The notes below the pieces were generated by a model. It saw only the letters and a program-made list of their open reading frames with translations, was not told the origin of the DNA and ran no database searches. DNA of 35,256 nt from Clostridiales bacterium (GTDB lineage Bacteria; Bacillota; Clostridia; Oscillospirales; Oscillospiraceae), in assembly GCA_018374635.1 (NCBI GenBank), contig JAHAEW010000033.1, positions 1-35,256 on the forward strand, written 5' to 3'. The position numbers were made by a program, and so were the translations under genes. Of the stretch, positions 22,123-30,397 are shown in pieces (within the stretch, counting starts at the first letter, position 1; the number at the start of each line of letters is the position of its first letter).

Positions 22123-22845
22123 ATGGCAGTCGTTTCTATGAAGCAGCTTCTGGAGGCCGGTGTCCACTTCGGTCACCAGACCCGTCGGTGGAATCCCAAG
22201 ATGGCCACCTACATCTACACGGAGCGCAACGGGATCTATATCATTGATCTGCAGAAGACCGTGAAGAAGCTGGAGGAGGCCTATAACTTCGTCCGTTCTC
22301 TGGGCGAGTCCGGCCAGACCCTGCTCTTCGTCGGCACCAAGAAGCAGGCCCAGGAGGCCATCAAGGAAGAGGCCACCCGCTGCGGCGGTTACTATGTGAA
22401 CGCCCGCTGGCTGGGCGGCATGCTCACCAACTTCAAGACCATGCGCGGCCGTGTGGAGCGTCTCAACCAGCTCAAGAAGATGCAGGAGGACGGCACCTTC
22501 GACATGCTGCCCAAGAAGGAAGTCATGAAGCACATGGGCGAGATCGCCAAGCTGGAGAAGTACCTGGGCGGCGTCGTTGAGATGAAGAAGCTCCCCGGCG
22601 CTCTGTTTGTCGTGGATCCCCGCAAGGAGCGCAATGCCATCAACGAGGCCCGCAAGCTGCATATCCCCATTGTGGCCATCGTCGACACCAACTGTGATCC
22701 CGACGAGATCGACTATGTGATCCCCGGCAACGATGACGCGATCCGCGCCATCAAGCTGATCTCCGGCGTGATGGCCAACGCCATCCAGGAGGGCAAGCAG
22801 GGCCAGGACGCTCCCGCTGAGGAGACCGCCGAGGCTGCCGAGTAA
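22123..22845 (+). CDS. rpsB: 30S ribosomal protein S2
   Basis: The 240-residue protein is ribosomal protein S2. It begins AVVSMKQLLEAGVHFGHQTRRWNPKMATYIYTERNGIYIIDLQKT, continues with FVGTKKQAQEAI and YYVNARWLGGMLTNF near residue 85, and has the KLPGALFVVDPRKERNAINEA and DTNCDPDEIDYVIPGNDDAIRA segments of the family. The ATG at 22123 follows AAGGAGG. The acidic C-terminal tail (PAEETAEAAE) is typical. It is paired with tsf, separated by 83 bp containing a very strong hairpin, which may lower tsf expression relative to rpsB. Confidence 0.98.
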   Translation: MAVVSMKQLLEAGVHFGHQTRRWNPKMATYIYTERNGIYIIDLQKTVKKLEEAYNFVRSLGESGQTLLFVGTKKQAQEAIKEEATRCGGYYVNARWLGGMLTNFKTMRGRVERLNQLKKMQEDGTFDMLPKKEVMKHMGEIAKLEKYLGGVVEMKKLPGALFVVDPRKERNAINEARKLHIPIVAIVDTNCDPDEIDYVIPGNDDAIRAIKLISGVMANAIQEGKQGQDAPAEETAEAAE

Positions 22846-22869
22846 TTTCACAGAGATACAAACGCATTG

Positions 22870-22899
22870 GGAGCGCCCGCCCGCGCGGGCGGGCGCTCC
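22870..22899 (+). terminator. 30-bp GC palindrome between rpsB and tsf
   Basis: A perfect 30-bp palindrome (13-bp stem with a 4-base loop in RNA) follows the rpsB stop by 24 bases. The 3' side is TTCT rather than a U-run, so it probably acts as a partial terminator or mRNA end protector and lets tsf be read from the rpsB promoter. Confidence 0.6.
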
Positions 22900-22928
22900 T
22901 TCTATACAAAAAATGGAGGTATGTGATC

Positions 22929-23846
22929 ATGGCAATCACTGCTAAGGACGTACAGAAGCTGCGCGAAATGACCGGCGTGGGCATGATGGACTGCAAGAAG
23001 GCTCTGACCGAGGCCGAGGGCAACATGGACAAGGCCGTTGAGATCCTGCGCGAGAAGGGCCTGGCCGCTTCCCAGAAGAAGGCTGGCCGCATCGCCGCCG
23101 AGGGTATGGCTTACGCCACCGTCATCGACGGCATGGGCGTGGTGGTCGAGGTCAATGCCGAGACTGATTTCGTGGCCAAGAACGAGAAGTTTGTGGACTT
23201 CGTCAAGGGCGTGGCCGCCACGGTGGCCGCCAATAAGCCCGCCGACCTGGACGCTCTGATGGAGTGCAAGTATGTGGGCACCGATCTGACCATCACCCAG
23301 CAGCAGCAGGAGATGGTCCTGATCATCGGCGAGAACATCAAGGTTCGCCGCTTCTCCTTCTTCACCGAGGGCGTGTCCGTGCCCTACATCCACGCCGGCG
23401 GCAAGATCGGCGTGCTGGTGAACCTGGAGACCAGCCTCTCCGCTGAGCAGGTGGAGACCGTGGGCAAGGACGTGGCCATGCAGATCGCCGCTCTGAATCC
23501 CCGCTTCTGGGACAAGAGCCAGGTGACCCAGGATGTCCTGGACGAGGAAAAGAAGATCATGATGGTCCAGATGTCCAACGATCCCAAGATGGCCTCCAAG
23601 CCCGAGCAGGTCCGTGAGAAGATCGTCATGGGCAAGCTGAACAAGTTCTATGCCGAGAACTGCCTGCTGCAGCAGGAGTTCGTGAAGGACGGCTCCATGA
23701 CCGTGGAGCAGTATGTGGCCTCCAGCGCCAAGGCTCTGGGCGGCGCCATCACCTTTAAGAATGCCGTCCGCTTTGAGAAGGGCGAGGGCATCGAGAAGAA
23801 GCAGGAGAACTTCGCCGAGGAGATCGCCAAGCAGCTGGGCAAGTAA
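22929..23846 (+). CDS. tsf: Translation elongation factor Ts
   Basis: EF-Ts exchanges GDP for GTP on EF-Tu. The 305-residue product begins AITAKDVQKLREMTGVGMMDCKKALTEA, the EF-Tu contact region, and has the TDFVAKNEKFVDFVKG core motif near residue 80 and a C-terminal EQYVASSAKALGG segment. The ATG at 22929 follows GGAGGT; a GTG two codons earlier is in frame but less likely. The long C-terminal dimerisation part with DVAMQIAALNPRFW is typical of bacterial EF-Ts. It follows rpsB in the usual order and is closed by a strong terminator, so rpsB and tsf form one unit separate from pyrH. Confidence 0.98.
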   Translation: MAITAKDVQKLREMTGVGMMDCKKALTEAEGNMDKAVEILREKGLAASQKKAGRIAAEGMAYATVIDGMGVVVEVNAETDFVAKNEKFVDFVKGVAATVAANKPADLDALMECKYVGTDLTITQQQQEMVLIIGENIKVRRFSFFTEGVSVPYIHAGGKIGVLVNLETSLSAEQVETVGKDVAMQIAALNPRFWDKSQVTQDVLDEEKKIMMVQMSNDPKMASKPEQVREKIVMGKLNKFYAENCLLQQEFVKDGSMTVEQYVASSAKALGGAITFKNAVRFEKGEGIEKKQENFAEEIAKQLGK

Positions 23847-23905
23847 TTCCCCTGCGGGCCAGATTTGCAGCAAGCGCCCCCGCTCTTTGCGGCCGGGGGA
23901 GCGAG

Positions 23906-23941
23906 AGGGACCAGGTACGCTTTGTACTTGGTCCCTTTTTT
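23906..23941 (+). terminator. Terminator of rpsB-tsf
   Basis: A 13-bp stem (23906-23918 with 23924-23936, one mismatch) with a 5-base loop is followed by a run of six T. Confidence 0.92.
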
Positions 23942-24104
23942 ATGCCGGCAGACCCTGTGCCGGATGCGAACAAATTGTAAAAACTTTGCTTGAAGGCCTA
24001 TGCAAACAGGAGAAAATAAGTTAAAATAACAAAAGACTGAAACTGGCGGTTTATCGGCGTCCGGCCGGGGCCGCCTTACCATAGATATAAAAGGGGTTGA
24101 CAGT

Positions 24105-24827
24105 ATGAGAGAACCGCAATATAAACGCGTTCTCCTGAAGATCAGCGGAGAGGCTTTGGCGGGCGACGCCGGCCGCGGACTGGATTTCAGCGTGATTGGC
24201 AGCGTATGTCAGACTGTGAAGCAGGCCATCTCCATGGGTGTCCAGGTGGGCATCGTGGTGGGCGGCGGCAATTTCTGGCGGGGTGTCAAGGACGGCGGCG
24301 GCCGGATGGAGCGCACCCGGGCCGACCACATGGGCATGCTGGCCACCACCCTGAATTGTCTGGCGCTGGCCGATGTGCTGGAGCAGATGGGGGTGGAGGT
24401 CCGTGTGCAGACCGCCATTGAGATGCGGGCCTTTGCCGAGCCCTACATCCGTTCCAAGGCGATCCGCCACCTGGAGAAGGGAAGGGTGGTCATTTTCGGC
24501 TGCGGCACCGGCAATCCCTTCTTCTCCACGGATACCGCCGCCGTACTCCGCGCGGCCGAGATCGACGCGGATGTCATCCTGCTGGCCAAGAACATCGACG
24601 GCGTATACAGCGCCGATCCCAACAAGGACCCCACCGCGGTGAAGTACGACTCCATCACCTATGACGACGTGCTGACACAGCACCTTCAGGTGATGGACTC
24701 CACCGCTACCAGCCTGTCCATGGACAATAAGATTCCCGTCATCCTCTTTGCCCTGAAGGACCCCCAGAACATCATCCGGGTCCTGGAGGGGGAGAAGATC
24801 GGCACCATTGTGAAGGAGGAAAAGTGA
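24105..24827 (+). CDS. pyrH: Uridylate kinase (UMP kinase)
   Basis: PyrH phosphorylates UMP to UDP, the first nucleotide-specific step after UMP synthesis. The 240-residue protein has YKRVLLKISGEALAGD at its start, GIVVGGGNFWRGVK near residue 48, HMGMLATTLNCLALADVLE near residue 72, GTGNPFFSTDTAAVLRAAEI near residue 133 and KNIDGVYSADPNKDPTA near residue 160, all family signatures. The ATG at 24105 follows AAAAGGGG. It probably starts a new transcript after the tsf terminator, though its promoter is not clear, and it runs into frr with one base between the stop and start codons. Confidence 0.97.
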   Translation: MREPQYKRVLLKISGEALAGDAGRGLDFSVIGSVCQTVKQAISMGVQVGIVVGGGNFWRGVKDGGGRMERTRADHMGMLATTLNCLALADVLEQMGVEVRVQTAIEMRAFAEPYIRSKAIRHLEKGRVVIFGCGTGNPFFSTDTAAVLRAAEIDADVILLAKNIDGVYSADPNKDPTAVKYDSITYDDVLTQHLQVMDSTATSLSMDNKIPVILFALKDPQNIIRVLEGEKIGTIVKEEK

Positions 24828-24828
24828 G

Positions 24829-25383
24829 ATGAACGCAGTCCACAAACCCTATGACGAGAAGATGCAGAAGACCATTGACGTGGTCATCAGCGATTTTGCC
24901 GGGGTCCGCGCCGGCCGGGCCAATGCCGCCGTGCTGGATAAGGTGACGGTAGACTACTACGGCAGCCCCACGCCCATCAACCAGGTGGCCGCCATCTCCT
25001 CTCCCGATCCCCGCACCCTGACGATCCAGCCCTGGGACGCCTCCATCCTGAAGGCCATCGAGAAGGCCATTCAGACCTCTGACCTGGGCATCAATCCCCA
25101 GAACGACGGACGGCTCATCCGTCTGGCCTTCCCCCAGCTGACCGAGGAGCGCCGCAAGGAGCTCTCCAAGCAGGTGAAGAAGTACGCTGAGGCCGGCAAA
25201 GTGGCCATCCGCAATATCCGCCGGGACGCGGTGGATGCCTACAAGGCCATGAAGAAGAAGGCGGAGATCACCGAGGATGACCTGAAGGAGTACGAGAAGG
25301 AGATGCAGGACCTGACGGAGAAGCGCTGCAAGCAGATCGACGAGCTCTCTGCCAAGAAGGAAGCCGAGCTCATGGCGGTGTAA
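24829..25383 (+). CDS. frr: Ribosome recycling factor
   Basis: RRF, with EF-G, splits the post-termination ribosome. The 184-residue protein matches the usual 185 residues: MQKTIDVVISDFAGVRAGRANAAVLDKVTVDYYGSPTPINQVA near the N-terminus, then DPRTLTIQPWD, and the helical domain with DGRLIRLAFPQLTEERRKELSKQVKKYAEAGKVAIRNIRRDA. The ATG at 24829 begins one base after the pyrH stop, so translation is coupled. A 9-bp hairpin follows before uppS. Confidence 0.98.
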   Translation: MNAVHKPYDEKMQKTIDVVISDFAGVRAGRANAAVLDKVTVDYYGSPTPINQVAAISSPDPRTLTIQPWDASILKAIEKAIQTSDLGINPQNDGRLIRLAFPQLTEERRKELSKQVKKYAEAGKVAIRNIRRDAVDAYKAMKKKAEITEDDLKEYEKEMQDLTEKRCKQIDELSAKKEAELMAV

Positions 25384-25404
25384 GCCCCGCTCATTTAACA
25401 GTCT

Positions 25405-25433
25405 GAGTGCGGGACGCGGCGCGCCCCGCACTC
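25405..25433 (+). terminator. Hairpin between frr and uppS, possible attenuator
   Basis: GAGTGCGGG and CCCGCACTC (25405-25413 with 25425-25433) form a 9-bp stem after frr, followed by AAATTCTG rather than a U-run. It is likely a weak terminator that reduces read-through into uppS. Confidence 0.5.
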
Positions 25434-25461
25434 AAATTCTGATTTGGTAGGAAGTAACACT

Positions 25462-26208
25462 ATGCCCATCTTTAAACCGAAGCAAGCGCCGGGAGTCCAG
25501 GTGGACTTTACCCGGCTGCCCCGCCATGTGGCGATCATCATGGATGGAAATGGCCGCTGGGCCAAGCGGAGGGGACTGCCCCGCACCGCGGGCCACGCGA
25601 CGGGGGCGGAGACCTTCCGAACCATCGCCACCTACTGCAAGGAGATCGGCCTGGAATATCTGACGGTCTACGCCTTTTCCACAGAGAACTGGAAGCGGCC
25701 GGAGGAGGAAGTCACGGCCATCATGGGATTGCTCAGAAAGTATCTGCAAGAGGCCATCGGCAAGATGGAGAAGGACAAGGTCAAGATGAAGTTTCTGGGC
25801 GATCTCTCGCCGCTGAGCGAGGACCTCCAGGCGCTGTGCCGCCGGACGGAGGAGATCTCCACCCACTACGATGGCTGCCAGGTCAACATCTGCCTCAACT
25901 ACGGCGGACGGGACGAGATCGTTCGGGCGGCCCGGGCCTTTGCGGATGACTGCGCCGCTGGGCGGAAGAACCCGCAGACGCTGGACGAGGCGCGGTTTGC
26001 CTCCTATCTCTACACCGGCGGCATCCCGGACCCGGACCTGGTCATCCGTCCCAGCGGGGAGCTGCGTCTGTCCAATTTTCTGCCGTGGCAGTCGGCCTAT
26101 GCGGAGCTCTATTTTACCGACGTGCTGTGGCCCGACTTTTCCAAAGAGGAGCTCCATCGGGCATTGCACGCCTATCAGACCCGCGCCCGCCGGTTTGGAG
26201 GTGTCTGA
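25462..26208 (+). CDS. uppS: Undecaprenyl diphosphate synthase
   Basis: UppS is a cytoplasmic cis-prenyltransferase that extends farnesyl diphosphate with isopentenyl units to make the C55 lipid carrier for cell-wall synthesis. The 248-residue product has the catalytic HVAIIMDGNGRWAKRRGLPRT near residue 22, YLTVYAFSTENWKRP near residue 70 and DLVIRPSGELRLSNFLPWQSAYAELYF near the C-terminus, where RPSGE and SNF hold the diphosphate and Mg. The ATG at 25462 is chosen over a TTG 18 bases upstream because it follows TAGGAAG. It overlaps cdsA by one base (TGATG). Its isoprenoid substrate is supplied by the pathway of dxr and ispG in the same cluster. Confidence 0.97.
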   Translation: MPIFKPKQAPGVQVDFTRLPRHVAIIMDGNGRWAKRRGLPRTAGHATGAETFRTIATYCKEIGLEYLTVYAFSTENWKRPEEEVTAIMGLLRKYLQEAIGKMEKDKVKMKFLGDLSPLSEDLQALCRRTEEISTHYDGCQVNICLNYGGRDEIVRAARAFADDCAAGRKNPQTLDEARFASYLYTGGIPDPDLVIRPSGELRLSNFLPWQSAYAELYFTDVLWPDFSKEELHRALHAYQTRARRFGGV

Positions 26209-27032
26209 TGGGGAAGCGTATTGTGGTGGCCGTGGTCTTCATCCCGGTCATTTTCCTGGTGCTCTTCGGTCTGGCGCCTCAGTTTCCCGTGGTGCTGCCG
26301 GCGGCGGTGGCCATATTGGCCATGATCGCCGTCCATGAGGTGCTCTGGTCCACAGGTTTTCTGAAGGATGCCGTCCTTACCTGGACTTCCATCGTGCTGG
26401 CGGGGCTGATCCCCTTCTGGGTCTACCTGGGGGGCGATGAGGCATGGGCCATGACGGGACTCTTTGTATATGTGCTGCTCCTTTTCCTGCGGGCCATCCG
26501 CAGCCACAAGGCGATCACTACGGAGAAAATGGGAGGAGCGTTCTTTTTTTCCGTCTTTATTCCCTTTTTTCTCTCCTCCTTTGTGCGCATCCGGGGGATG
26601 GAACACTGGCAGGCGCTGATTCTGCTGCCCTTTTTGGCGGCCTTTCTCAGCGACGCCTTCGCGCTGTTTGCCGGGATGCTCTTTGGAAAGCACAAGCTGG
26701 CGCCCGAGCTCTCCCCCAAGAAAACGGTGGAGGGGGCCGTGGGAGGCTTTGTGGGAAGCATTTTAGCCCTGCTTCTCTACGGCGTGCTGCTGCAGGTGGG
26801 CTTCCGCTTCCAGGTGAGCTATCCGCTCCTGGCCCTGTACGGCGCGGTGGGCAGCGCGGTGTCTCAGATCGGGGACCTGTCCTTCTCCTACATCAAGCGG
26901 GAGTATGGCATCAAAGACTATGGCAAGATCTTTCCCGGACACGGCGGCGTGCTGGACCGATTTGACAGCGTGATCTTCTGCGCCCCGCTGATAGAGGTGC
27001 TGGTCCGGTGTCTGCCCGCCATCTGGGTGTGA
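26208..27032 (+). CDS. cdsA: Phosphatidate cytidylyltransferase (CDP-diacylglycerol synthase)
   Basis: CdsA makes CDP-diacylglycerol from phosphatidate and CTP for phospholipid synthesis. The 274-residue integral membrane protein has about seven to eight hydrophobic segments and the C-terminal family signature: LSPKKTVEGAVGGFVGS near residue 167 and then GDLSFSYIKREYGIKDYGKIFPGHGGVLDRFDS near residue 225, whose Asp residues bind Mg. The ATG overlaps the uppS stop, so the two are translated in sequence. Confidence 0.96.
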   Translation: MGKRIVVAVVFIPVIFLVLFGLAPQFPVVLPAAVAILAMIAVHEVLWSTGFLKDAVLTWTSIVLAGLIPFWVYLGGDEAWAMTGLFVYVLLLFLRAIRSHKAITTEKMGGAFFFSVFIPFFLSSFVRIRGMEHWQALILLPFLAAFLSDAFALFAGMLFGKHKLAPELSPKKTVEGAVGGFVGSILALLLYGVLLQVGFRFQVSYPLLALYGAVGSAVSQIGDLSFSYIKREYGIKDYGKIFPGHGGVLDRFDSVIFCAPLIEVLVRCLPAIWV

Positions 27033-27049
27033 CAAGGAGAGGAGAGCGC

Positions 27050-28186
27050 ATGCAGAAGATGATCTCGATCCTGGGCTCCACCGGTTCCATCGGCCGGCAG
27101 ACGCTGGATGTGGCCCGGGCCTGTCAGATCGGCGTGGCCGCACTGACCGCCAACCGGGACGCGGTGCGCCTGGAGGCCCAGTGCCGGGAGTTCCGGCCGC
27201 AGCTGGCCGTTCTGATGGACCGGGCGGCGGCTGAGGACCTGCGGGTCCGGCTGGCCGATACGGAGATCCGGGTGGCCTCGGGTATGGAGGGCCTTCTGGA
27301 GGCGGCCACGCTGCCCCAGGCGGACACCGTCATTACCGCCGTAGTGGGGAGCGTAGGCCTGCGGCCTACCCTGGCCGCCATCCGGGCGGGCAAGCGGATC
27401 GGCCTTGCCAACAAGGAGACGCTGGTCTGCGCCGGAGAGCTGGTGATGGACGAGGCCGACCGCTGGGGCGCGGAGATCGTCCCGGTGGATTCGGAACACT
27501 CGGCCATTTTCCAGTGCCTCCAGGGATGCCGGGACCGGGGAGAGGTCAAGCGCCTCATCCTCACCGCCTCGGGCGGCCCCTTCTGGGGGAAAACCCGGGA
27601 GGAGCTGGAGCATGTGACGCTGGCCGACGCCCTTCGGCATCCCAACTGGTCCATGGGGGCCAAGATCACGGTGGATTCCGCCACGCTGATGAATAAGGGG
27701 CTGGAATTCATCGAAGCCATGCGCCTCTACCGTCTTCCGCCGGAAAAAATCGAAGTAGTGGTCCACCGGGAGAGTATAGTTCACTCCCTGGTGGAATACA
27801 CTGATAACGCGGTGCTCGCCCAGCTGGGGGTGCCCGATATGCGCCTGCCCATCGAATACGCCCTCACCTGGCCCAGCCGGGGGGGCGCGGTGACCGAGCC
27901 GCTGGACCTGGTCAAGTGCGGGTCCCTCACCTTTGCCAAGCCGGACGAGGCGACCTTCCGCTCCCTTCCGCTGGCCAAGGAGGCCGCCCGCCGGGGCGGA
28001 ACCGCTACCGCCGTCCTCAACGGCGCCAATGAGGCGGCTGTGGCCCGGTTCCTGGCCGGGGAGATTGGCTTTCTGGACATCCCGCACCTGGTGGAGCAGG
28101 CGCTGGAACGGGTCCCCGCCGGGGCGGCAGACACATTGGACGATGTTTTCGCAGCGGATGCGGCCGCCCGCGCCTGCGTCTGCTGA
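27050..28186 (+). CDS. dxr: 1-deoxy-D-xylulose 5-phosphate reductoisomerase
   Basis: Dxr converts DXP to MEP with NADPH, the committed step of the non-mevalonate isoprenoid pathway. The 378-residue product has ISILGSTGSIGRQTLDVA as NADPH-binding loop, GKRIGLANKETLV near residue 118, the metal-binding PVDSEHSAIFQCLQ near residue 145, SGGPFWG near residue 178, and ITVDSATLMNKGLE near residue 205. The ATG at 27050 has GGAGAGGAG upstream. It lies 17 bp after cdsA. ispG, a later pathway enzyme, is two genes downstream, while the intermediate enzymes are elsewhere. Confidence 0.97.
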   Translation: MQKMISILGSTGSIGRQTLDVARACQIGVAALTANRDAVRLEAQCREFRPQLAVLMDRAAAEDLRVRLADTEIRVASGMEGLLEAATLPQADTVITAVVGSVGLRPTLAAIRAGKRIGLANKETLVCAGELVMDEADRWGAEIVPVDSEHSAIFQCLQGCRDRGEVKRLILTASGGPFWGKTREELEHVTLADALRHPNWSMGAKITVDSATLMNKGLEFIEAMRLYRLPPEKIEVVVHRESIVHSLVEYTDNAVLAQLGVPDMRLPIEYALTWPSRGGAVTEPLDLVKCGSLTFAKPDEATFRSLPLAKEAARRGGTATAVLNGANEAAVARFLAGEIGFLDIPHLVEQALERVPAGAADTLDDVFAADAAARACVC

Positions 28187-28197
28187 GTGTTTCCACC

Positions 28198-28227
28198 GGG
28201 GCGGCGCGGTCACGCGCCGCCCCCGCT
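28198..28227 (+). terminator. GC hairpin between dxr and rseP, possible attenuator
   Basis: An 11-bp stem (28198-28208 with 28213-28223) with GTCA loop is followed by CGCTTTTG. The short T-run suggests partial termination before rseP. Confidence 0.6.
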
Positions 28228-28249
28228 TTTGCATTTGATTGGAGGTCCC

Positions 28250-29308
28250 ATGCTGTATATTTTGATTGCGATCCTGATGTTTGGCCTTCTCATTGCCGTC
28301 CACGAATTCGGTCACTTTTTTACCGCCAAGCTCCTTGGGGTAAAGGTGAACGAGTTCTCCATCGGCATGGGGCCGGAGCTAATCTCCCGCAAAAAGGGGG
28401 AGACCCGGTACTCTCTCCGCCTGCTGCCCATCGGCGGGTTCTGCGCCATGGAGGGGGAGGAGGGGGACTCCTCCGATCCACGCTCCTTTGAGAACAAGGC
28501 GGCTTGGCGTAAGGTCATCATCCTGGTGGCGGGGTCCTTCATGAACTTCCTGACCGGGGTGGTCATTCTCCTGCTGCTCTCCATTCCGGCCCGGGCCTAT
28601 CTGCTGCCGGTGGTGTCCAGCTTCTCCGAAGGATACGGGTTGGAGGACAGCGGCCTTCAGATCGGGGACCGCTTTCTGGAGATCGACGGCCATCCGGTCT
28701 GGATCTTTGGGGACGCCAAGCTCCTGCTGGACCGGGCCGGGGACACGGTGGACGTGGTGGTGGAGCGCGCTGGAGCCCGCGTGGTGCTGGACGATCTCCA
28801 TATCCCCTATCAGGAGCGGCAGAGCGAGCAGGGCATGACCCGCCTGCGGGGGATTAACCTGGGCGCGGTGGAGCGTCCGGCCACCCCCCTGGTGAAGGTG
28901 GAGATGTCGGTCAAGCAGTCCCTGGACTATGTGCGCATGGTCTGGTTCAGCCTGGGCGATCTGATCCGGGGCGCGGTGGGCTTCCGGGATCTCTCCGGTC
29001 CCATCGGGATCGTCAATACCATCGGCGAGGTGGGGAGCCAGTCGGCCACGCCCATGCAGGCCGTGCAGAATGTGATGAGCCTGGTGGCCTTCATCGCCAT
29101 CAACCTGGCGGTGATGAACCTCCTGCCCATCCCGGCGCTGGACGGCGGACGGATCTTCTTCCTGCTGATCAATGCTGTGGTGGCCCTCTTCACCCACAAA
29201 AAGCTGGACCCCAAGTATGAGAATGCGGTCAATGTGGCGGGCTTTTTCTGCCTGCTGGCCCTGATGGCGGTGGTAGCCGTCAATGACGTGTTCAAACTCA
29301 TCCAATGA
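28250..29308 (+). CDS. rseP: RIP metalloprotease RseP (site-2 protease family)
   Basis: This 352-residue intramembrane zinc protease belongs to the RseP/RasP family, which cuts transmembrane anti-sigma factors and leftover signal peptides. HEFGH at residues 18-22 gives the zinc ligands and catalytic Glu in the first membrane helix. A PDZ-like domain spans about residues 110-190 (LQIGDRFLEIDGHPVW), and NLLPIPALDGGRIFFLLI near residue 285 supplies the third zinc ligand. LLPIGGFCAMEGEEGD is the typical loop after the first helix. The ATG at 28250 has TTGGAGG upstream; the longer frame into the dxr hairpin is not used. Confidence 0.96.
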   Translation: MLYILIAILMFGLLIAVHEFGHFFTAKLLGVKVNEFSIGMGPELISRKKGETRYSLRLLPIGGFCAMEGEEGDSSDPRSFENKAAWRKVIILVAGSFMNFLTGVVILLLLSIPARAYLLPVVSSFSEGYGLEDSGLQIGDRFLEIDGHPVWIFGDAKLLLDRAGDTVDVVVERAGARVVLDDLHIPYQERQSEQGMTRLRGINLGAVERPATPLVKVEMSVKQSLDYVRMVWFSLGDLIRGAVGFRDLSGPIGIVNTIGEVGSQSATPMQAVQNVMSLVAFIAINLAVMNLLPIPALDGGRIFFLLINAVVALFTHKKLDPKYENAVNVAGFFCLLALMAVVAVNDVFKLIQ

Positions 29309-29324
29309 GAAGGGAGCGGCAGGT

Positions 29325-30362
29325 ATGAGCAGACAGATCCGGGTGGGGAACGTCTCTGTGGGAGGCGGGGCCCCTGTGACCATCCAGTCCATGACCAATA
29401 CCCGTACCGACGATGTGGCGGCCACGGTGGAGCAGATCCTCCGCCTGGAGGCCGCCGGATGCGAGATCATCCGGTGCGCCGTCCCGGACCCGGCCGCTGC
29501 AAAAGCGGTGGGGGCCATCCGGGAGCGCATCCACATTCCGCTGGTGGCGGACATCCATTTCGACTACAAGCTTGCCCTGGAGGCCGCGGCGGCCGGAGCC
29601 GACGCGGTGCGCATCAATCCGGGCAACATCGGCGGGGAGGACCGGGTCAAGGCGGTGGCCGCCGCCTGCCGGACGCGGAATATCCCCATCCGTATCGGCG
29701 TCAACGGCGGCTCTCTGGAAAAGGAGCTGCTGGCCAAACACGGCGGTCCCACCCCAGAGGCCTTGGTGGAGTCGGCCTTCGGGCATATCCGGCTGCTCAA
29801 CCGGTATGACTTTGACGACATCTGCGTCTCCCTCAAGACCTCCAGCGTGCCAAACACCATCGCGGCCTACCGGCAGATGGCCGCGCAGAGCGACTATCCC
29901 CTCCATGTGGGACTCACCGAGGCGGGGACCCCGCGCATGGGGGTGTTGAAATCCGCCGTGGGCATCGGCGGGCTGCTGGCCCTGGGCATCGGCGATACCA
30001 TCCGGGTCTCGCTCTCTGCCGACCCGGTGGAGGAGGTCTATGCCGCCCGGGACATCCTCAAGGTGGTGGGCCTGCGGCGGGAGGGGGCGGAACTGGTCTC
30101 CTGTCCCACCTGCGGGCGTACCCGGATCGACCTCATCGGCCTGGCCGAAGAGGTGGAAGCGCGCCTCAAAACAGTGGACAAGCCCATCACCGTGGCCGTT
30201 ATGGGCTGCGTGGTCAACGGCCCTGGAGAGGCCCGTTCCGCCGATGTGGGCATCGCCGGAGGGGACGGAGAAGGGCTTCTTTTCCGGCGGGGGGAGATCG
30301 TCAAAAAGGTCCCCCAGAGCCAGCTGGTGGACGAGCTGTTCCGGCTCATCGACCAGATCTGA
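29325..30362 (+). CDS. ispG: 4-hydroxy-3-methylbut-2-enyl diphosphate synthase
   Basis: IspG (GcpE) is a [4Fe-4S] enzyme that turns MEcPP into HMBPP in the MEP isoprenoid pathway. The 345-residue protein has VTIQSMTNTRTDDVAATVEQI near its start, LVADIHFDYKLALEA near residue 75 and RINPGNIGG near residue 97. The cluster ligands are in SCPTCGRTRIDL near residue 259 and GCVVNGPGEA near residue 294. The ATG at 29325 follows GGAGCGG; the upstream in-frame ATG lies inside rseP. It is the short bacterial form without the plant insert. Electron donors are not encoded nearby. Confidence 0.97.
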   Translation: MSRQIRVGNVSVGGGAPVTIQSMTNTRTDDVAATVEQILRLEAAGCEIIRCAVPDPAAAKAVGAIRERIHIPLVADIHFDYKLALEAAAAGADAVRINPGNIGGEDRVKAVAAACRTRNIPIRIGVNGGSLEKELLAKHGGPTPEALVESAFGHIRLLNRYDFDDICVSLKTSSVPNTIAAYRQMAAQSDYPLHVGLTEAGTPRMGVLKSAVGIGGLLALGIGDTIRVSLSADPVEEVYAARDILKVVGLRREGAELVSCPTCGRTRIDLIGLAEEVEARLKTVDKPITVAVMGCVVNGPGEARSADVGIAGGDGEGLLFRRGEIVKKVPQSQLVDELFRLIDQI

Positions 30363-30397
30363 GCGGGATACCGATACATAGCTAGGAGCGTAGGTCC

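Noticed and set aside
25399..25406. CAGTCTGA near frr matching the inner edge of the terminal repeat
   Set aside because: Only about eight bases match and nothing else of the 98-bp element is present, so it is most likely chance.
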